Below are positions 1-8,335 of a DNA stretch of 64,000 nt, piece after piece (positions within the stretch are counted from its first letter, which is position 1; each line of letters begins with the position of its first letter). This DNA is from Profundicola sp048268105 (lineage in GTDB: Bacteria > Bacteroidota > Bacteroidia > Flavobacteriales > Weeksellaceae). The stretch lies in contig JBLWWH010000003.1 of NCBI GenBank assembly GCA_048268105.1, positions 115,952 through 179,951 on the forward strand, in the 5' to 3' direction. A program made the translations under genes and the position numbers. The notes under the pieces are model-generated. The model did not search any database and was not told where the DNA came from. It was given only the letters and a program-made list of their open reading frames with translations.

Positions 1-279
1 AGCGTTTTTATAGCCTAATGAATTGATGACATCTCTACCTCGCAATTTAGATAATCCCATATAGCCGAGTGAACCAACGGTGTAGGCAATATAGAAAGCA
101 AATGCCACCAATTGTCCTTGCGTGTTGCTAAGGTCGAACTCCTTTCTGAAAACTGGGATTAAAATATCATTACTTGCTGCAACGAATCCCCAGAAAAAGA
201 ATACGGATACTAATGGAAAGAACTGCCCCCAAATGGTTGAGTTATTGCTTGGGTTCGCTGAAACTGTACTAGTCGCCAT
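1..279 (-). CDS. FucP-type sugar MFS transporter, N-terminal part (cut by window edge)
   Basis: The reverse strand from the ATG at 277-279 is open to the left edge, giving 93 residues. They start with a short polar tail and run into FFFWGF and then VAFAFYIAY, separated by a NDILIPVF segment. These are hallmarks of the first two membrane helices of the FucP-like sugar:H+ symporters of the major facilitator superfamily. Such proteins import fucose, glucose, galactose or other monosaccharides across the inner membrane. The rest of the protein lies outside the window, so the substrate cannot be judged. No exact TAnnTTTG promoter was seen in the 136 bp separating it from the next gene. Confidence 0.8.
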   Translation of the reverse strand, partial: MATSTVSANPSNNSTIWGQFFPLVSVFFFWGFVAASNDILIPVFRKEFDLSNTQGQLVAFAFYIAYTVGSLGYMGLSKLRGRDVINSLGYKNA

Positions 280-415
280 AAAGTTGATTTTATTTAGAAA
301 AATTAAATGTACAATTTAATTTTAAAAACAATGAATAGAAGTTGTAGGTTGACTGACTTTTAGTTTAAATACAAGCCATTCAATCGATGAAATGAAGAGA
401 ATATTATCTGATAGG

Positions 416-1444
416 TTAATCCTCTAAGTCCTCAATGAATTCTTGTACCTTATCTAAAGGTGTTGCCCAGGAGGTAACCAGGCGAATTACATTATGTGTT
501 TCGTCGTAAGTTTGCCAAATATGAAATTCGTATTTTTTTTGTAATTTTTGAATCAATGTTTTCGGTAGAATTGGAAAAACTTGATTGGACTCGGTGGGAG
601 CTAAAAATTCAAAGCCTTTGTCTTCAATTGCTTTAGACAATACTAATGCTTGGTGGTTGGCGTATTTGCCCAAATTAAAAAACAAATCATCGGTGAATAA
701 TTCTAAAAACTGAATGCCCAACAATCTACCTTTAGCCAATAAAGCACCTTTTTGTTTTAAAGCAAACCGAAAGTTATTTTGAAGTTCTTTATTGCAAGTT
801 ACAATGGCCTCGCCTAATAAAGCTCCATTTTTGGTTCCTCCGATATAGAATATGTCCAAGTATTTTGCAATTAATTCAAGGTTTAAATCGTTAGAAGAGG
901 AGGTTAGCGCTGTCCCTAATCTTGCTCCATCCATAAATAGAAGCAAGTCTTTTTCTTTGCAAAAATTAGAAAGTTCTCTTAATTCTTGATGAGAATATAT
1001 TGTACCTAATTCTGTTGCATTGGAAATGTAGACCATTCTTGGCAAGACCTGATGTTCATCTTTATGTGCATCTAAAGTTGGTTGGATTAAGCTTGGGCTT
1101 AATTTTCCATCTTCTGTGGGAATAGTTAATACTTTATGTCCTGTAGCTTCTATAGCGCCAGTTTCGTGAACTTCTATATGTCCAGATTCGGCGGAAATTA
1201 CCGCTTCATAAGGTTTTAATAAGCTAGAAATCACCACAAGGTTGGCTTGTGTTCCACCCGATACGAAATGAATTACTGCAGCTGGAAGTTTAAGCTTCTT
1301 GTGAATTAATGCTTTTGCTCTATTAGAGAAGACATCTTGACCATAATTGGCGTTAGCAGTTTGCTCGAAATTGGTTTCGATGAGTTTTTTGAGAATATGT
1401 GGATGACAGCCTTCGCTGTAGTCGTCTTTAAATGAATATTTCAT
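416..1444 (-). CDS. low-specificity L-threonine aldolase-like PLP enzyme
   Basis: A 342-residue fold-type I PLP enzyme of the beta-eliminating lyase/threonine aldolase family, which cleaves threonine or allo-threonine to glycine and acetaldehyde in the cytoplasm. Visible landmarks are the cofactor loop SGGTQAN (about 62-68), MDGARLG (171-177) with the PLP-pyridine Asp, and GGTKNG with the Schiff-base Lys at 205. The reading frame is open for another 60 codons upstream. I chose the ATG at 1444 (MKYSFKDDYSEG) because it fits the normal family N-terminus and because the upstream codons fall inside a strongly palindromic element. The gene is preceded by a roughly 290-nt leader from a candidate promoter at 1740-1747. 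Substrate preference is not visible. Confidence 0.85.
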   Translation of the reverse strand: MKYSFKDDYSEGCHPHILKKLIETNFEQTANANYGQDVFSNRAKALIHKKLKLPAAVIHFVSGGTQANLVVISSLLKPYEAVISAESGHIEVHETGAIEATGHKVLTIPTEDGKLSPSLIQPTLDAHKDEHQVLPRMVYISNATELGTIYSHQELRELSNFCKEKDLLLFMDGARLGTALTSSSNDLNLELIAKYLDIFYIGGTKNGALLGEAIVTCNKELQNNFRFALKQKGALLAKGRLLGIQFLELFTDDLFFNLGKYANHQALVLSKAIEDKGFEFLAPTESNQVFPILPKTLIQKLQKKYEFHIWQTYDETHNVIRLVTSWATPLDKVQEFIEDLED

Positions 1445-1502
1445 GAGTTGATTTGAAAGGATAAAATTAATGTCAAATGCTGAGGTGTGCAAACGGAGCT
1501 GC

Positions 1503-1633
1503 GACAAGGATTGACGTGGAAATCCTAGGCTTGTGGGTAAGCAACAAAGCACGAAATACAAGAGTAGAACGGAGTGAACTCCTTGTATGAGTTGCTTTGT
1601 CTTGTCCACGGGTATAGATTGCAACGAAAGCCT
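1503..1633. other. multi-stem structured element in the threonine aldolase leader
   Basis: The non-coding stretch contains several mutually consistent inverted repeats. CAAAGCA (1545-1551) pairs with TGCTTTG (1593-1599), and ATACAAG (1556-1562) with CTTGTAT (1582-1588). GGAGT (1571-1575) pairs with ACTCC (1578-1582), which competes for one base. AGGATT (1507-1512) pairs with AATCCT (1521-1526). In addition GACAAG (1503-1508) can pair with CTTGTC (1601-1606), CGTGGA (1515-1520, the loop of the AGGATT hairpin) with TCCACG (1605-1610), and AGGCTT (1527-1532) with AAGCCT (1628-1633). It could be an RNA leader or a mobile intergenic palindrome. Function unknown. Confidence 0.5.
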
Positions 1634-1739
1634 GTTTTTGCTTTTTTGATGATGAATTGCTTGTGGTGAGCTAGAGAAATCGAATTCGCTAAATTCATTG
1701 TGGAGTTAGAATAAAGCAAAAAAAAAAGCAAAAGTCGCC

Positions 1740-1747
1740 CAAAAGTA
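1740..1747 (-). promoter_or_regulatory. candidate -7 element for threonine aldolase
   Basis: Read on the reverse strand this is TACTTTTG, an exact match to the Bacteroidota TAnnTTTG -7 consensus. It lies just downstream of the terminator of the preceding lipoprotein gene and about 295 bp before the chosen ATG, so the transcript would include the structured element at 1503-1633. No clear TTG -33 box is visible. Confidence 0.4.
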
Positions 1748-1766
1748 AATCAGGAAATTAAACCAT

Positions 1767-1797
1767 AAAAAAACGCTGCGAATCTCTCACAGCGTTT
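1767..1797 (-). terminator. intrinsic terminator after the lipoprotein gene
   Basis: AAACGCTG (1771-1778) and CAGCGTTT (1790-1797) form a perfect 8-bp stem with an 11-nt loop, followed on the reverse strand by a T-run. It sits about 70 bp past the stop of the gene at 1866-2828 and fits as its terminator. Confidence 0.75.
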
Positions 1798-1865
1798 CTA
1801 TCAAAAATATAATATTATGACAACTTCATAAGTTAGACGTGAAGTTGAAAATATGGTTGCGTCAA

Positions 1866-2828
1866 TTAATTGGTAGCTTGGTTAATTAAGCTAGTTAACT
1901 GAGACATTGAGCCAGGCGTAACATCTACGGTGAACTCGTCGTCGCCTGCAACTGTAATGTCCGTTGAACCGATAAGAAGTTGGTCGTTATTGTCTAAAGC
2001 CACGGCTACCAAAGTACCTGTAAGTCCTACTGGTATTGCATTGGCATGTGTAACGAAACTGTCGCTTTGCTTAGTGTAAATGTTAATTACGCTCGGGAAA
2101 TCATCTACAATCAGGATCATCATATCTTGGTTGGTTTGGATGTCATCGTTTGGATTTATAACGGCAGAAAATTGAGTTCTTTCTCCTGGATATTGGTATA
2201 GAGCGTCTACGTTTGCCCAATTAAGTTGAAGTCCAGTGTATTGGAAGATGTTGTTAGCGCCCATTCCGCTCTCGTTATTTCTCACTTGGGTCCAATTGAT
2301 AACTTGTTGGCTACCGCCGCTGATGATGTTTCCTGTAAAGTAAGCAGCCTGTTCAGCATATTCGCCCATGTCTAAGATTACAGGTTGTGTTGCCGTGATT
2401 TGACTTGGTTGTACGATGTCCCAATCGCGACCTTCGGCGTCAATAATTTTCCACCAAAAGTTTCCACCTGTTACTAACATTTCTTGATTGCTTTCGGTTT
2501 GAACATTGCTCAAAGCCATTTTGCTTAGCGTAGGATATTCTCTTAAAACAACAAATAATTCATCTGGTAATTCGTTGCTTCCCAACACACAAGAGTTTGC
2601 AGGAATATTGATTTGAACGCCAAAAGTACCAGATATATTACTGTCCTCTAGCGGGTTAAAAGCTATGGTGTCTGTAGGTGCATTTTCGTGTTTGATGATG
2701 TCTGCTAATCGCGTGTATATCTCTGGATTGTTAGCGCCTCCGCCACTTCCAAAGTATGCTTCATTGTCTACACAAGATTGTAGCGTGAAGAAAATAAGGG
2801 CTAGAAGTGTAAGATTTCTAAATTTCAT
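1866..2828 (-). CDS. putative lipoprotein of unknown function
   Basis: A 320-residue protein with a short hydrophobic signal peptide ending in the lipobox LQSC (Cys19), so probably anchored in the outer or inner membrane. The mature part starts with a Gly-rich stretch (GSGGG) and continues as a polar, beta-rich sequence. I recognise no enzymatic motif or named family. It is transcribed alone: an intrinsic terminator lies directly downstream, and about 97 bp separate it from the co-oriented mscS-like gene upstream. Two acidic tracts in the C-terminal third, one reading VAGDDEF, are the only notable local features. Possibly a surface or stress lipoprotein, but this cannot be supported from sequence. 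Confidence 0.6.
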   Translation of the reverse strand: MKFRNLTLLALIFFTLQSCVDNEAYFGSGGGANNPEIYTRLADIIKHENAPTDTIAFNPLEDSNISGTFGVQINIPANSCVLGSNELPDELFVVLREYPTLSKMALSNVQTESNQEMLVTGGNFWWKIIDAEGRDWDIVQPSQITATQPVILDMGEYAEQAAYFTGNIISGGSQQVINWTQVRNNESGMGANNIFQYTGLQLNWANVDALYQYPGERTQFSAVINPNDDIQTNQDMMILIVDDFPSVINIYTKQSDSFVTHANAIPVGLTGTLVAVALDNNDQLLIGSTDITVAGDDEFTVDVTPGSMSQLTSLINQATN

Positions 2829-2925
2829 ATGGTTTAATTTTATAAGTTTCTTTTTTGTTTAGACGATTTGTGATTCTATTGGTTGCGTGAAGCTAAGACG
2901 ATACATTATATGTAATGATCTTCTC

Positions 2926-3768
2926 TTAAGATTGGAAGTAGCCTCCCTCTTCTAACGCATATTTAACTTGTTTTATTATTTCACCTTTAACGATAACAGC
3001 TTCTTTTTTAAACTCGTAGGTATGAACCCAGAAGTAAACTTTTATTTTTAAGGAATTCCCGATGAGTTCGTCTTCCGCCACATAATTTTCGTGTTCGTCA
3101 TCATGAACTACATCTGGATGCTTTTCTAAAATATCATTAATAATATCCTTTGCACCAATCGTATCGTCGTCACTAGAAATGGTGAGCGCGAAATTCCAGC
3201 GGAAAAAGCCATCTTCGGTATAATTAATCACCGGATTTTTAAGTACATCACTATTAGGAATATAAACATCGCATCCATCGAAGGTTTTCATTTTGGTATA
3301 GCGAAACTCTAAAGACTTAATTTTCCCAAAAAGACTTCCTACTTTCACGGTGTCGTTGACGTCAAAGGGTCGATTGAAGGCTAAAATAATGCCTGCCAAA
3401 AAATTCTCTCCAATATCTCGGAATGCAAAACCAAAAATAACCGCGGAGGCTCCTAAACCGGTAATGATAAAATTAGTGATCGTCTCTAGACCTGCAGCTT
3501 TGAGTGCCCACATCACAGCAAATGTGAAAATGATGATCTTAACGGAATTAGATAAAAAACGAGACATCAAAGGGTCCTCCGATCTTTTTGAAATTCCTCT
3601 TAGGGTGATTTGGCTTAACTTTTTGGCGAGTATATAACCAATAATAACAATCAGGATTCCTAAGAGAATTCCTGGAATCTGAGCTAAGAAATCATGCCAC
3701 GCCTGTTGCAGTGAATCAAGTATGGTGATGCTTGGTTTCTGAGCGTTTATATCTTGCGCTTGTATCAT
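2926..3768 (-). CDS. small-conductance mechanosensitive channel, MscS family
   Basis: A 280-residue MscS-family channel that would open under membrane tension to release solutes during hypo-osmotic shock. After a short N-terminal region there are three hydrophobic helices (about 30-50, 75-93 and 98-125). The third is Gly/Ala-rich (GLGASAVIFGFAFRD), as expected for the pore helix. The MscS beta domain follows, with FNRPFDVNDTVKV and a later YIPNSDV segment. The length matches the E. coli-sized class. It starts 23 nt after the GH13 amylase gene in the same direction, so the two may share a transcript, although a functional link is not obvious. Confidence 0.9.
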   Translation of the reverse strand: MIQAQDINAQKPSITILDSLQQAWHDFLAQIPGILLGILIVIIGYILAKKLSQITLRGISKRSEDPLMSRFLSNSVKIIIFTFAVMWALKAAGLETITNFIITGLGASAVIFGFAFRDIGENFLAGIILAFNRPFDVNDTVKVGSLFGKIKSLEFRYTKMKTFDGCDVYIPNSDVLKNPVINYTEDGFFRWNFALTISSDDDTIGAKDIINDILEKHPDVVHDDEHENYVAEDELIGNSLKIKVYFWVHTYEFKKEAVIVKGEIIKQVKYALEEGGYFQS

Positions 3769-3791
3769 TTGACAAAAATAGGTATTTTAAT

Positions 3792-5708
3792 TTAGGCTTG
3801 CGGAATTAGAATCATTGCTGTACGTGCCGCAAGACTGACTTCTACAAATCCATCCTTAATTTCATGTTTTTTATTTAAAATAGCATCATAATAATATGCA
3901 GCTGATGTAGCCACAGGAATTCTAATCTTTTGTGTCTGATTCGAATTATTAAATGCTGAAATAACTTCGGTTTCTTGGTCATAGCGATTATAAACAAGAA
4001 CATCTTTTTTATCATCCACTACTAGAAATTTAAGTTCGCCATGAGACAACACCGGGTGGTCTTTTCTGATTTGGATCAATTTCTTGTAGTAATCAAATAA
4101 ATCATTATTAAAGACTACTTTATCTCTAGGTCTTTCTAGATTGAGAGGATGTGCAACTTCATCTTCAAATTTAATGTCTTTCCATAGCAAAGGTTTGCGA
4201 CAACTGGGATCGTCTGCACCCCACATTCCCATTTCGTCGCCTGCCCAAATATGTGGTGCACCTATATAGGTATACTGTTGTGCTAGTAATAGTTTTAAAG
4301 TTTGATAAGTTTCTGCATCAGGCTTATGAATTTTATAATTCTTGTTGTCATCGGGCTTCGCTTGATATTTGTATAAATTCTTATTGAAAAGAGAAGTTAG
4401 AACCCTTGGCGAATCATGCCCAGAGACTAAATTCATCATAGCATAATTATTTTCTGGATGTAAGTTTTCTCGCTGAGCCTCTAATTGTTGAACAAATTTA
4501 GAAGCTTCTAACTTACTGGGCGATGCATTAAAAAACTGACGAACCGAACGATACCAGCGATAGTTCATTACCGCATCGAATACGTCGCCTTCAAGAAATG
4601 GTTTAGGGTCAAGAAGTTTATGAGGATAATCCTCCCACCACACTTCTCCTATGAGATAAGCCTCGGGTTTTACTGACTTTACAACTTCTCTGTATTCTCG
4701 CCAAAAGCCAAGTGGAACCTCAGCGGCTACGTCTAATCGAAAACCATCCACACCATCATCGGTATTGCCATCATTATTTGGGTCTAACCATCTTTTAGTA
4801 ATATTGAAAATTAAATCCTTAGCTTCTTGACTCGAAATATTTCCTTCGAAAGCGTTAATTCCTTTTTTGTGATCTTGTTTCTGCGTTTCCTTTAGTTCGG
4901 GTAAGCTTTTTACATTAAGCCAACCATCATAATCGAATTCATTTTTTTCAGTGTCGGGATCGTCAAATGATTTAATCCAATACCAATCTTTGTAGACTGA
5001 TTTTTCTTGATTTTTAAGGATATCTTGCCATGCCCAAAAAGTATTTCCGGTGTGATTCCAGGAATAGTCCAAAATAATTTTAATATCTCTTTGGTGTAAT
5101 TCTTTGATGAGCTTTAAAAACATTTTATCTGCACCCGTCATTTTCCATGTAGATGGATCTAATGGATCTTCGCTTTCCATGATTTCTAAATCCTCCTCTG
5201 GTGTTGGCCCAAAATTGCGATCGATATGTCGCCAATATCGTGCATCATATTTATGTAGTGAAGGTGCGTCATTTAATGGATTAAAGTAAATAGCTGTAAC
5301 GCCCAACTCTTCGAGATAATCTAATTTATCTAAAACACCTTGTAAGTCGCCACCATATCTTCTCAGTTGAGATTTTTGTCCAAAAGTTTTAAAGCCATCG
5401 TGAGCTGCTTTTTGTTCCTCGGTGATATTTTGAATGTAGTCATCATCCTTATACCAATCATGTCCCCAATCTGTAATTTTCCAGCCGTCCGGAACAAAAT
5501 CAGGATAAGCACCAGCGATATCTTTTGGTGTAGGATCGTTGCTAGGGTCTCCGTTTCTGAATCTTTCAACGAAGATTTGATACCAAATAGCTTCTTTGCT
5601 CCAGGCTGGAACTTCTCCAATTTTAAGCGTTTTTTGGGGTGAATTTTGGGTGGTAGCACAAGCGCTAAATGTTGCGATAATTAGGATTAAAATGGGCTTG
5701 TAATTCAT
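3792..5708 (-). CDS. GH13 alpha-amylase-family lipoprotein
   Basis: A 638-residue glycoside hydrolase of family 13 with a lipoprotein signal (SAC at about 15-17), so it probably acts in the periplasm or on the cell surface on alpha-glucans. The catalytic (beta/alpha)8 barrel is complete. The nucleophile Asp is in GFRLDVAAE (about 324), the acid/base Glu in IGEVWW (about 355), and the transition-state His-Asp pair in SGHDSPR (about 430). An N-terminal IWYQIFVERF motif and the internal subdomain resemble neopullulanase or cyclomaltodextrinase-type enzymes. The last 80 residues form the usual C-terminal beta domain. It stands alone rather than in a classical SusCD locus. Exact substrate (starch, maltodextrin or pullulan) unknown. 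Confidence 0.85.
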   Translation of the reverse strand: MNYKPILILIIATFSACATTQNSPQKTLKIGEVPAWSKEAIWYQIFVERFRNGDPSNDPTPKDIAGAYPDFVPDGWKITDWGHDWYKDDDYIQNITEEQKAAHDGFKTFGQKSQLRRYGGDLQGVLDKLDYLEELGVTAIYFNPLNDAPSLHKYDARYWRHIDRNFGPTPEEDLEIMESEDPLDPSTWKMTGADKMFLKLIKELHQRDIKIILDYSWNHTGNTFWAWQDILKNQEKSVYKDWYWIKSFDDPDTEKNEFDYDGWLNVKSLPELKETQKQDHKKGINAFEGNISSQEAKDLIFNITKRWLDPNNDGNTDDGVDGFRLDVAAEVPLGFWREYREVVKSVKPEAYLIGEVWWEDYPHKLLDPKPFLEGDVFDAVMNYRWYRSVRQFFNASPSKLEASKFVQQLEAQRENLHPENNYAMMNLVSGHDSPRVLTSLFNKNLYKYQAKPDDNKNYKIHKPDAETYQTLKLLLAQQYTYIGAPHIWAGDEMGMWGADDPSCRKPLLWKDIKFEDEVAHPLNLERPRDKVVFNNDLFDYYKKLIQIRKDHPVLSHGELKFLVVDDKKDVLVYNRYDQETEVISAFNNSNQTQKIRIPVATSAAYYYDAILNKKHEIKDGFVEVSLAARTAMILIPQA

Positions 5709-5814
5709 AATTCGTAAATATATTTTACTAATTTAAGTTTAAAATATTGATTTAATAAATTAATCAGAACAAAATTAAATTAGCTGAAGTGTCTATTTTA
5801 TTTTAACCTTTTGT

Positions 5815-5822
5815 TATATTTG
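5815..5822 (+). promoter_or_regulatory. candidate -7 element for the E2 gene
   Basis: TATATTTG matches TAnnTTTG and ends 21 bp before the E2 start codon. It lies in the 135-bp divergent region shared with the amylase gene. A reverse-strand copy (TAATTTTG read on minus, at 5770-5777) could serve the amylase. Confidence 0.5.
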
Positions 5823-5843
5823 TAATTAATCAAATTTCTTAAG

Positions 5844-7178
5844 ATGGCTGAATATAAATTATTGTTGCCTGCCATGGGCGAAGGTGTAATGGAAGCTACA
5901 GTTACGGACTGGCTTAAAAACGTAGGAGACACCGTAGAAGAAGATGAATCTGTTGTGGAAATTGCTACCGACAAGGTGGATAGTGATGTTCCAACACCTG
6001 TTTCTGGCGTTATTAAAGAAATTTTAGTGCAAAAAGATGAGGTTGCGAAAATTGGTGAGCCTTTAGCCATTCTAGAGGTAGAAGGCGAAGGGTCTAATGA
6101 TTCTGCGCAAGCAGAAGCTCCAGCCAGTGAACAAATTGTAGCGGCAGAAGAGGTTCAGAAAGAAGTGGCAGAACTTCAAGCGCCTTTAGAAGCAGCTAAA
6201 TCAGAGAAAATCACTTCAGATGATGCGAATTTCTATTCTCCATTGGTGAAGTCAATTGCAGAAAAAGAAGGTATTTCTCAGGCTGAATTAAGTCAAATCC
6301 AAGGAAGTGGTTTAGGTGGAAGAGTGAACAAAGACGATATTCAGAAATATTTAGAAAATCGTAAAGCAGCTCCTGCAGCTACTCCAGCAGCATCTCAACC
6401 TAAAGCAGCAATGTCTGCGCCGCAAACCCCACAGCCTGCTGTTAGTCAGCCGGTGGTAAGCCCAGGTCAGAATCACGAAATCATAGAAATGGACCGTATG
6501 CGTAAGCTTATTGCCAATCACATGGTACATAGTTTACAAACTGCGCCACATGTTTCTTCTTTCGTTGAAACGGATATGACTAAGATTTGGAATTGGAGAA
6601 ATAAGCATAAAAATAGTTTCTTGAAGAGAGAAGGAGAGAAGTTGACCTTTATGCCAATTATTGTGGAAGCTATTGTTAAGGCAATTAAAGATTTCCCAAT
6701 GATTAATGTATCTGTGGATGGTGATAACATTATTGTTAAGAAAGACATTAATATTGGTGTCGCAACGGCTCGTCCAGATGGGAACTTGATTGTTCCAGTA
6801 ATTAAAAATGCAGATCAATATAACTTGGCTGGATTGGCTAAGAAGATTAATGACTTAGCAGAAAGAGCAAGAATCAATAACTTGAAACCAGACGAAATTC
6901 AAGGAGGTACTTATACTATTTCTAATATCGGTAGTTTCGGAAATATTTTAGGAACGCCAATTATTAATCAACCACAAGTTGCTATTATGGCGATTGGTGC
7001 GATTGAGAAAAAACCTGCTGTAGTTTCTACGCCAGAAGGTGATATGATTGGTATCCGTCAGAAAATGTATTTATCACATTCTTATGATCACAGAGTTGTA
7101 GATGGTGCATTAGGAGGTATGTTTGTGAAACGAGTGTCTGATTATTTAGAGAAATTTGACGTAGATCAAGACGTTTAA
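5844..7178 (+). CDS. dihydrolipoamide acyltransferase (E2) of a 2-oxoacid dehydrogenase complex
   Basis: A 444-residue E2 subunit that moves acyl groups from the E1 decarboxylase to CoA. An N-terminal lipoyl domain carries the lipoylated Lys44 in ATDKVDS. An Ala/Pro/Glu-rich linker, a peripheral subunit-binding domain (about 128-166, ending near GGRVNKDDI) and a second Ala/Pro-rich linker follow. The C-terminal catalytic domain ends with the active-site motif DHRVVDG (His416, Asp420). The single lipoyl domain and its DSDVPTPVSG segment resemble the branched-chain/generic 2-oxoacid type common in Flavobacteria more than SucB. E1 and E3 genes are not adjacent, so the substrate (pyruvate or branched-chain 2-oxoacids) stays open. 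Confidence 0.85.
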   Translation: MAEYKLLLPAMGEGVMEATVTDWLKNVGDTVEEDESVVEIATDKVDSDVPTPVSGVIKEILVQKDEVAKIGEPLAILEVEGEGSNDSAQAEAPASEQIVAAEEVQKEVAELQAPLEAAKSEKITSDDANFYSPLVKSIAEKEGISQAELSQIQGSGLGGRVNKDDIQKYLENRKAAPAATPAASQPKAAMSAPQTPQPAVSQPVVSPGQNHEIIEMDRMRKLIANHMVHSLQTAPHVSSFVETDMTKIWNWRNKHKNSFLKREGEKLTFMPIIVEAIVKAIKDFPMINVSVDGDNIIVKKDINIGVATARPDGNLIVPVIKNADQYNLAGLAKKINDLAERARINNLKPDEIQGGTYTISNIGSFGNILGTPIINQPQVAIMAIGAIEKKPAVVSTPEGDMIGIRQKMYLSHSYDHRVVDGALGGMFVKRVSDYLEKFDVDQDV

Positions 7179-7203
7179 GAATATTTTATTTAAAGAATAT
7201 AAA

Positions 7204-7233
7204 AGAAGCCCTTTTCAATCGAAAAGGGCTTCT
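7204..7233. terminator. bidirectional terminator between convergent genes
   Basis: A perfect 13-bp stem, AGAAGCCCTTTTC (7204-7216) with GAAAAGGGCTTCT (7221-7233), encloses a 4-nt loop. It sits between the E2 gene (+) and the 7260-7760 gene (-). U-tracts are weak on both sides, but stem strength and position support termination. Confidence 0.75.
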
Positions 7234-7259
7234 GTCATTTATAAAATTTTAATTAAATT

Positions 7260-7760
7260 CTATTCGTGCCAAAATAGTAAAAATGGTAATCTAAGGCTTA
7301 GTCCTAATTTCAGCCCATCTAAATCTACATGCTTATGTTGATTGAATTCAAAGCCATAGCCCACGCTTAAGTCAATTAAATCTACTATCGAAATACCAAC
7401 TTCGGGCGTAATGTGCCAAGGAGAAATCGAGGTTCTCATTACCCAAAAAGCAGAATTAAAATTACTAGAATAAGGGTCGATAGCAGAATCTTTAATATTC
7501 CATAAATAACCAACTTGAGCTTCTGGGATAGCAATAAACTTATCTTGGCTTAAACCAAGATTGGCCGTGGCACCTAAATCGATGATGTCATCATTAGGGC
7601 GTACCAAATAGGTATTTAAACCAGTTTCTAAGTAATTGAGATTATGGTAGGTATAACCAATATTAAACAGGTAATAAGCCGTAAAATCTTGATATTCTAT
7701 TTCTTGTGCTTTTGCATTGAAACAAAAGATAAGCAAAACTATAATCCATGCTTTTTTCAT
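7260..7760 (-). CDS. putative exported outer-membrane protein
   Basis: A 166-residue protein with a cleavable signal peptide (KKAWIIVLLIFCFNAKA, then QEI). The mature part has alternating aromatic/polar segments and ends in a run of hydrophobic and charged residues resembling beta strands, so a small outer-membrane barrel is plausible. I recognise no named family. The frame is open 14 codons further upstream, but the ATG at 7760 places a normal Lys-Lys signal peptide at the N-terminus. It lies 61 bp behind the DUF4252 lipoprotein and probably in the same transcript as dxs. Confidence 0.55.
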   Translation of the reverse strand: MKKAWIIVLLIFCFNAKAQEIEYQDFTAYYLFNIGYTYHNLNYLETGLNTYLVRPNDDIIDLGATANLGLSQDKFIAIPEAQVGYLWNIKDSAIDPYSSNFNSAFWVMRTSISPWHITPEVGISIVDLIDLSVGYGFEFNQHKHVDLDGLKLGLSLRLPFLLFWHE

Positions 7761-7821
7761 GAAACGAAGATAATAAAAATTGAAAGCAGTTTGATTGAGC
7801 ATCCTTATAAAGAAGTTAATT

Positions 7822-8298
7822 TTAATCTTCAGATTTCATTAATTTACTCATAAAGGCTACCAATTCATTTTCGGTGAGTTGTGTTTTAGCATTCACAAAG
7901 ATGAGGTTGTTTGAACCTTGTAGTGCTACTACAACATTCTTTACAGCTTTTCCTCGGTTTTGAGCGCTAACATTAATGTTCATTCCATTCCTATTAACAT
8001 TAAACCAATTCTCGAAGCCATCTTTGGTAAGTGCGGATTGAATATCCTTTTTTACCATGTCGTGTTTAGCATCATTCAAATCTTGTAAACTAAGCACGCG
8101 AACTGATTTTACTTTTTCTTTAAAGGCGTTGAATTCTTGATCATCGTCCAACATAAGAGATGCTAGAAATAAAGGCGCTTTAAAACTCATCGCGTTTTCT
8201 GTATTTTGATATCTATCGTAGAAGTTATTGACGTTGTACTGTGTTTTACAAGCGCTAATGGAAAATATTAAAATAAATAAAATTATTAGTTTTTTCAT
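7822..8298 (-). CDS. DUF4252-like lipoprotein
   Basis: A 158-residue lipoprotein: signal peptide and lipobox ISAC (Cys17), then a compact domain. In it a central acidic LDDDQEF is followed by KVKSVRVLSL, and a second strand-rich part contains VVVALQGSNN. This layout is that of the DUF4252 family found throughout Bacteroidota, of unknown function and probably envelope-located. It is the middle gene of dxs - DUF4252 - exported protein, with spacings of 37 and 61 bp. Family assignment is from pattern resemblance only. Confidence 0.6.
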   Translation of the reverse strand: MKKLIILFILIFSISACKTQYNVNNFYDRYQNTENAMSFKAPLFLASLMLDDDQEFNAFKEKVKSVRVLSLQDLNDAKHDMVKKDIQSALTKDGFENWFNVNRNGMNINVSAQNRGKAVKNVVVALQGSNNLIFVNAKTQLTENELVAFMSKLMKSED

Positions 8299-8335
8299 GG
8301 CGATTTGGTTTTGTTTTGACTAAGCTATATTTAAC

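Noticed and set aside
1445..1624. In-frame 60-codon N-terminal extension of threonine aldolase
   Set aside because: Its codons run through palindromic DNA and do not fit the family N-terminus; the ATG at 1444 does.
1503..1633. Integron attC site
   Set aside because: No GTTRRRY core pair at the ends and no integrase; the paired arms do not fit attC layout.
1525..1731. A 68-codon reverse frame with a hydrophobic start
   Set aside because: It lies over the structured element and shows no domain; most likely open by chance.
2880..2925. Short inverted repeat CATTA TATG TAATG between mscS and the lipoprotein gene
   Set aside because: The stem is only 5 bp, AT-rich and without a T-run; not a convincing terminator or operator.
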